Assembly (NCBI RefSeq): GCF_029338275.1
Contig: NZ_CP119790.1
Location: 248,001 to 312,000 of the forward strand
Direction of reading: 5' to 3'
Length of the DNA: 64,000 nucleotides
Origin: Haloarcula ordinaria
GTDB taxonomy: Archaea > Halobacteriota > Halobacteria > Halobacteriales > Haloarculaceae
Of this stretch, positions 63,196 through 64,000 are shown in pieces (positions within the stretch are counted from its first letter, which is position 1; each line of letters starts with the position of its first letter). The notes beneath the pieces were generated by a model that worked only from the letters and a program-made list of their open reading frames with translations, did not search any database and had not been told where the DNA came from. The position numbers were made by a program, and so were the translations under genes.

Positions 63196-63842
63196 ATGGC
63201 CTTCCATGACCTCTCTCATCCAATCGAGACCGGAATGCAGGTCTTCCCCGGTGACCCACACGTCGACGTCCACCAGGTTTCATCGCTCGCTGCGGATGGC
63301 TCCCGTGTGTCCGCCGTTAGCTGTGGGAGTCACACTGGGACCCACATCGACGCTCCGAGTCACACGGAACCAGATGGCGACTCGATCGACGAATTCAGCA
63401 TCGACAGATTCGTTTTCGACGCACGCGTCGTGGACCTTCGCGACAAAGGTGACCGGGAAGCGATCGGGCCAAGTGACCTGCCACAGGATAGTGCTGTAGA
63501 CCTGATTCTGCTCTGGACCGGCTGGGACCGATTTTGGGGAACGGACCGGTACCTGGATCACCCGTACCTCTCCCCGAGGCAGCCAGGCACTGTGCATCAC
63601 GGGGATGGAGCGTCGGTATCGATGCGCTGAATCCGGACCCGACGCCGACCGAGAACACGGCCGATGACGAACCAGATGGGGTCCCAGTCCATAGCGCATT
63701 GCTCGGCGACGGCCGCTTTATTATAGAAAACTTGACCAATCTGGGCAGCTTCGAACAGGGAACACTCCACGCACACCCTATGCCCATCGGGGGAGGTGAC
63801 GGAGCACCGGTCCGTGCTGTCGCTGAGACCATCGACCCTTGA
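63196..63842 (+). pseudogene. Cyclase/kynurenine-formamidase-type metal hydrolase, one frameshift
   Basis: Frame 1 (63196-63571) starts MAFHDLSHPIETGMQVFPGD and has the metal motif SCGSHTGTHIDAPSHTEPDG (HxGTHxD). The second frame continues PEAARHCASRGWSVGIDALN ... GGDGAPVRAVAETIDP to 63842. The break is in a CCCC run (63572-63575); one more C joins LSP to EAARHC. With the base restored a normal 215-residue enzyme results. It would hydrolyse a cyclic amide, N-formyl or lactone bond. Confidence 0.8.
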
Positions 63843-63909
63843 TACCACTTGATTTGAGTTTTTGACGCTTGTTGCTAGAAAGCGACTCACGCTCAGTGGA
63901 ATCCATGGG

Positions 63910-63999
63910 CTATCTGTTTGTGGTCTGCGATCGACTGACAGCGAGGGAAGCGACAACCCCGGCGAGCGCACGGATAAGGGAGTAGTCACAGGCTCGGCA
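63910..63999 (-). CDS. Possible C-terminus of a gene entering from the right edge
   Basis: A minus-strand frame is open from the window edge to TAG at 63910 and reads SLIRALAGVVASLAVSRSQT then TNR. The hydrophobic helix and short basic tail suit the end of a membrane transporter. Only 30 codons are visible, so this is weak. Confidence 0.3.
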   Translation of the reverse strand, partial: CRACDYSLIRALAGVVASLAVSRSQTTNR

Positions 64000-64000
64000 C

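Noticed and set aside
1..64000. tRNA, rRNA or CRISPR loci.
   Set aside because: Sequences such as GGTTCGAATC occur, but within coding regions and without a cloverleaf; no regularly spaced repeats were seen.

Overview
The window is haloarchaeal (class Halobacteria) chromosomal or megaplasmid DNA. The evidence is the strongly acidic, Asp/Glu-rich proteins, GC-rich codon use, leaderless starts with TATA boxes about 25-35 bases upstream, twin-arginine lipoproteins, and families such as amphi-Trp, halocyanin, CPBP proteases, PIB-4 ATPase and small winged-helix regulators. I see no rRNA, tRNA, CRISPR array or intact transposase.

Layout. 1-1300: remnants of an integrative element (primase-like protein, truncated ATPase C-terminus). 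1.5-8.2 kb: amphi-Trp, CBS-domain protein, F420 LLM oxidoreductase, a fused LutA/LutB iron-sulfur protein with LutC, and a zinc alcohol dehydrogenase. 8.4-15.2 kb: decayed membrane gene, PAS histidine kinase, lipoprotein, ABC exporter, and two truncated genes joined tail to tail. 15.8-26.6 kb: transporter, bactofilin-like membrane protein, lone E2 acyltransferase domain, DUF7544-like protein, lipoprotein, PH-domain protein and small regulators. 26.9-48 kb: an island of membrane proteins with five full-length CPBP-family genes (one lacking the catalytic motif), a mirror-image pair of regulator/DUF7521/DUF5518 modules, a two-domain halocyanin, quinone oxidoreductase, metal P-type ATPase with UspA, a frameshifted serine hydrolase and tandem PH-domain genes. 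48-51 kb: a frameshifted hydrolase, small lipoproteins and decayed genes. 51.3-63.9 kb: a catabolic block (acyl-CoA synthetase, enoyl-CoA hydratase, fused gluconate-dehydrogenase-type GMC oxidoreductase, IclR regulator, GH88/105 hydrolase, aldehyde dehydrogenase, family III CoA-transferase, acetamidase/formamidase, cyclase).

The catabolic block probably takes up and oxidises a sugar- or uronate-derived compound, or an organic acid handled as a CoA thioester, under IclR control; a 10-bp-arm inverted repeat sits just upstream of the GMC promoter. The membrane-protein island looks accessory.

Broken genes are unusually common: at least seven frameshifts, several in short G/C runs, and four in-frame TAG codons inside otherwise continuous reading. 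Some frameshifts may be sequencing errors; the truncations are true rearrangements. The most unusual items are the mirror-symmetric regulator module (30.9-33.5 kb), the halocyanin whose first domain has lost its copper ligands and whose second has Gln at the Met position, and the GMC fusion protein.
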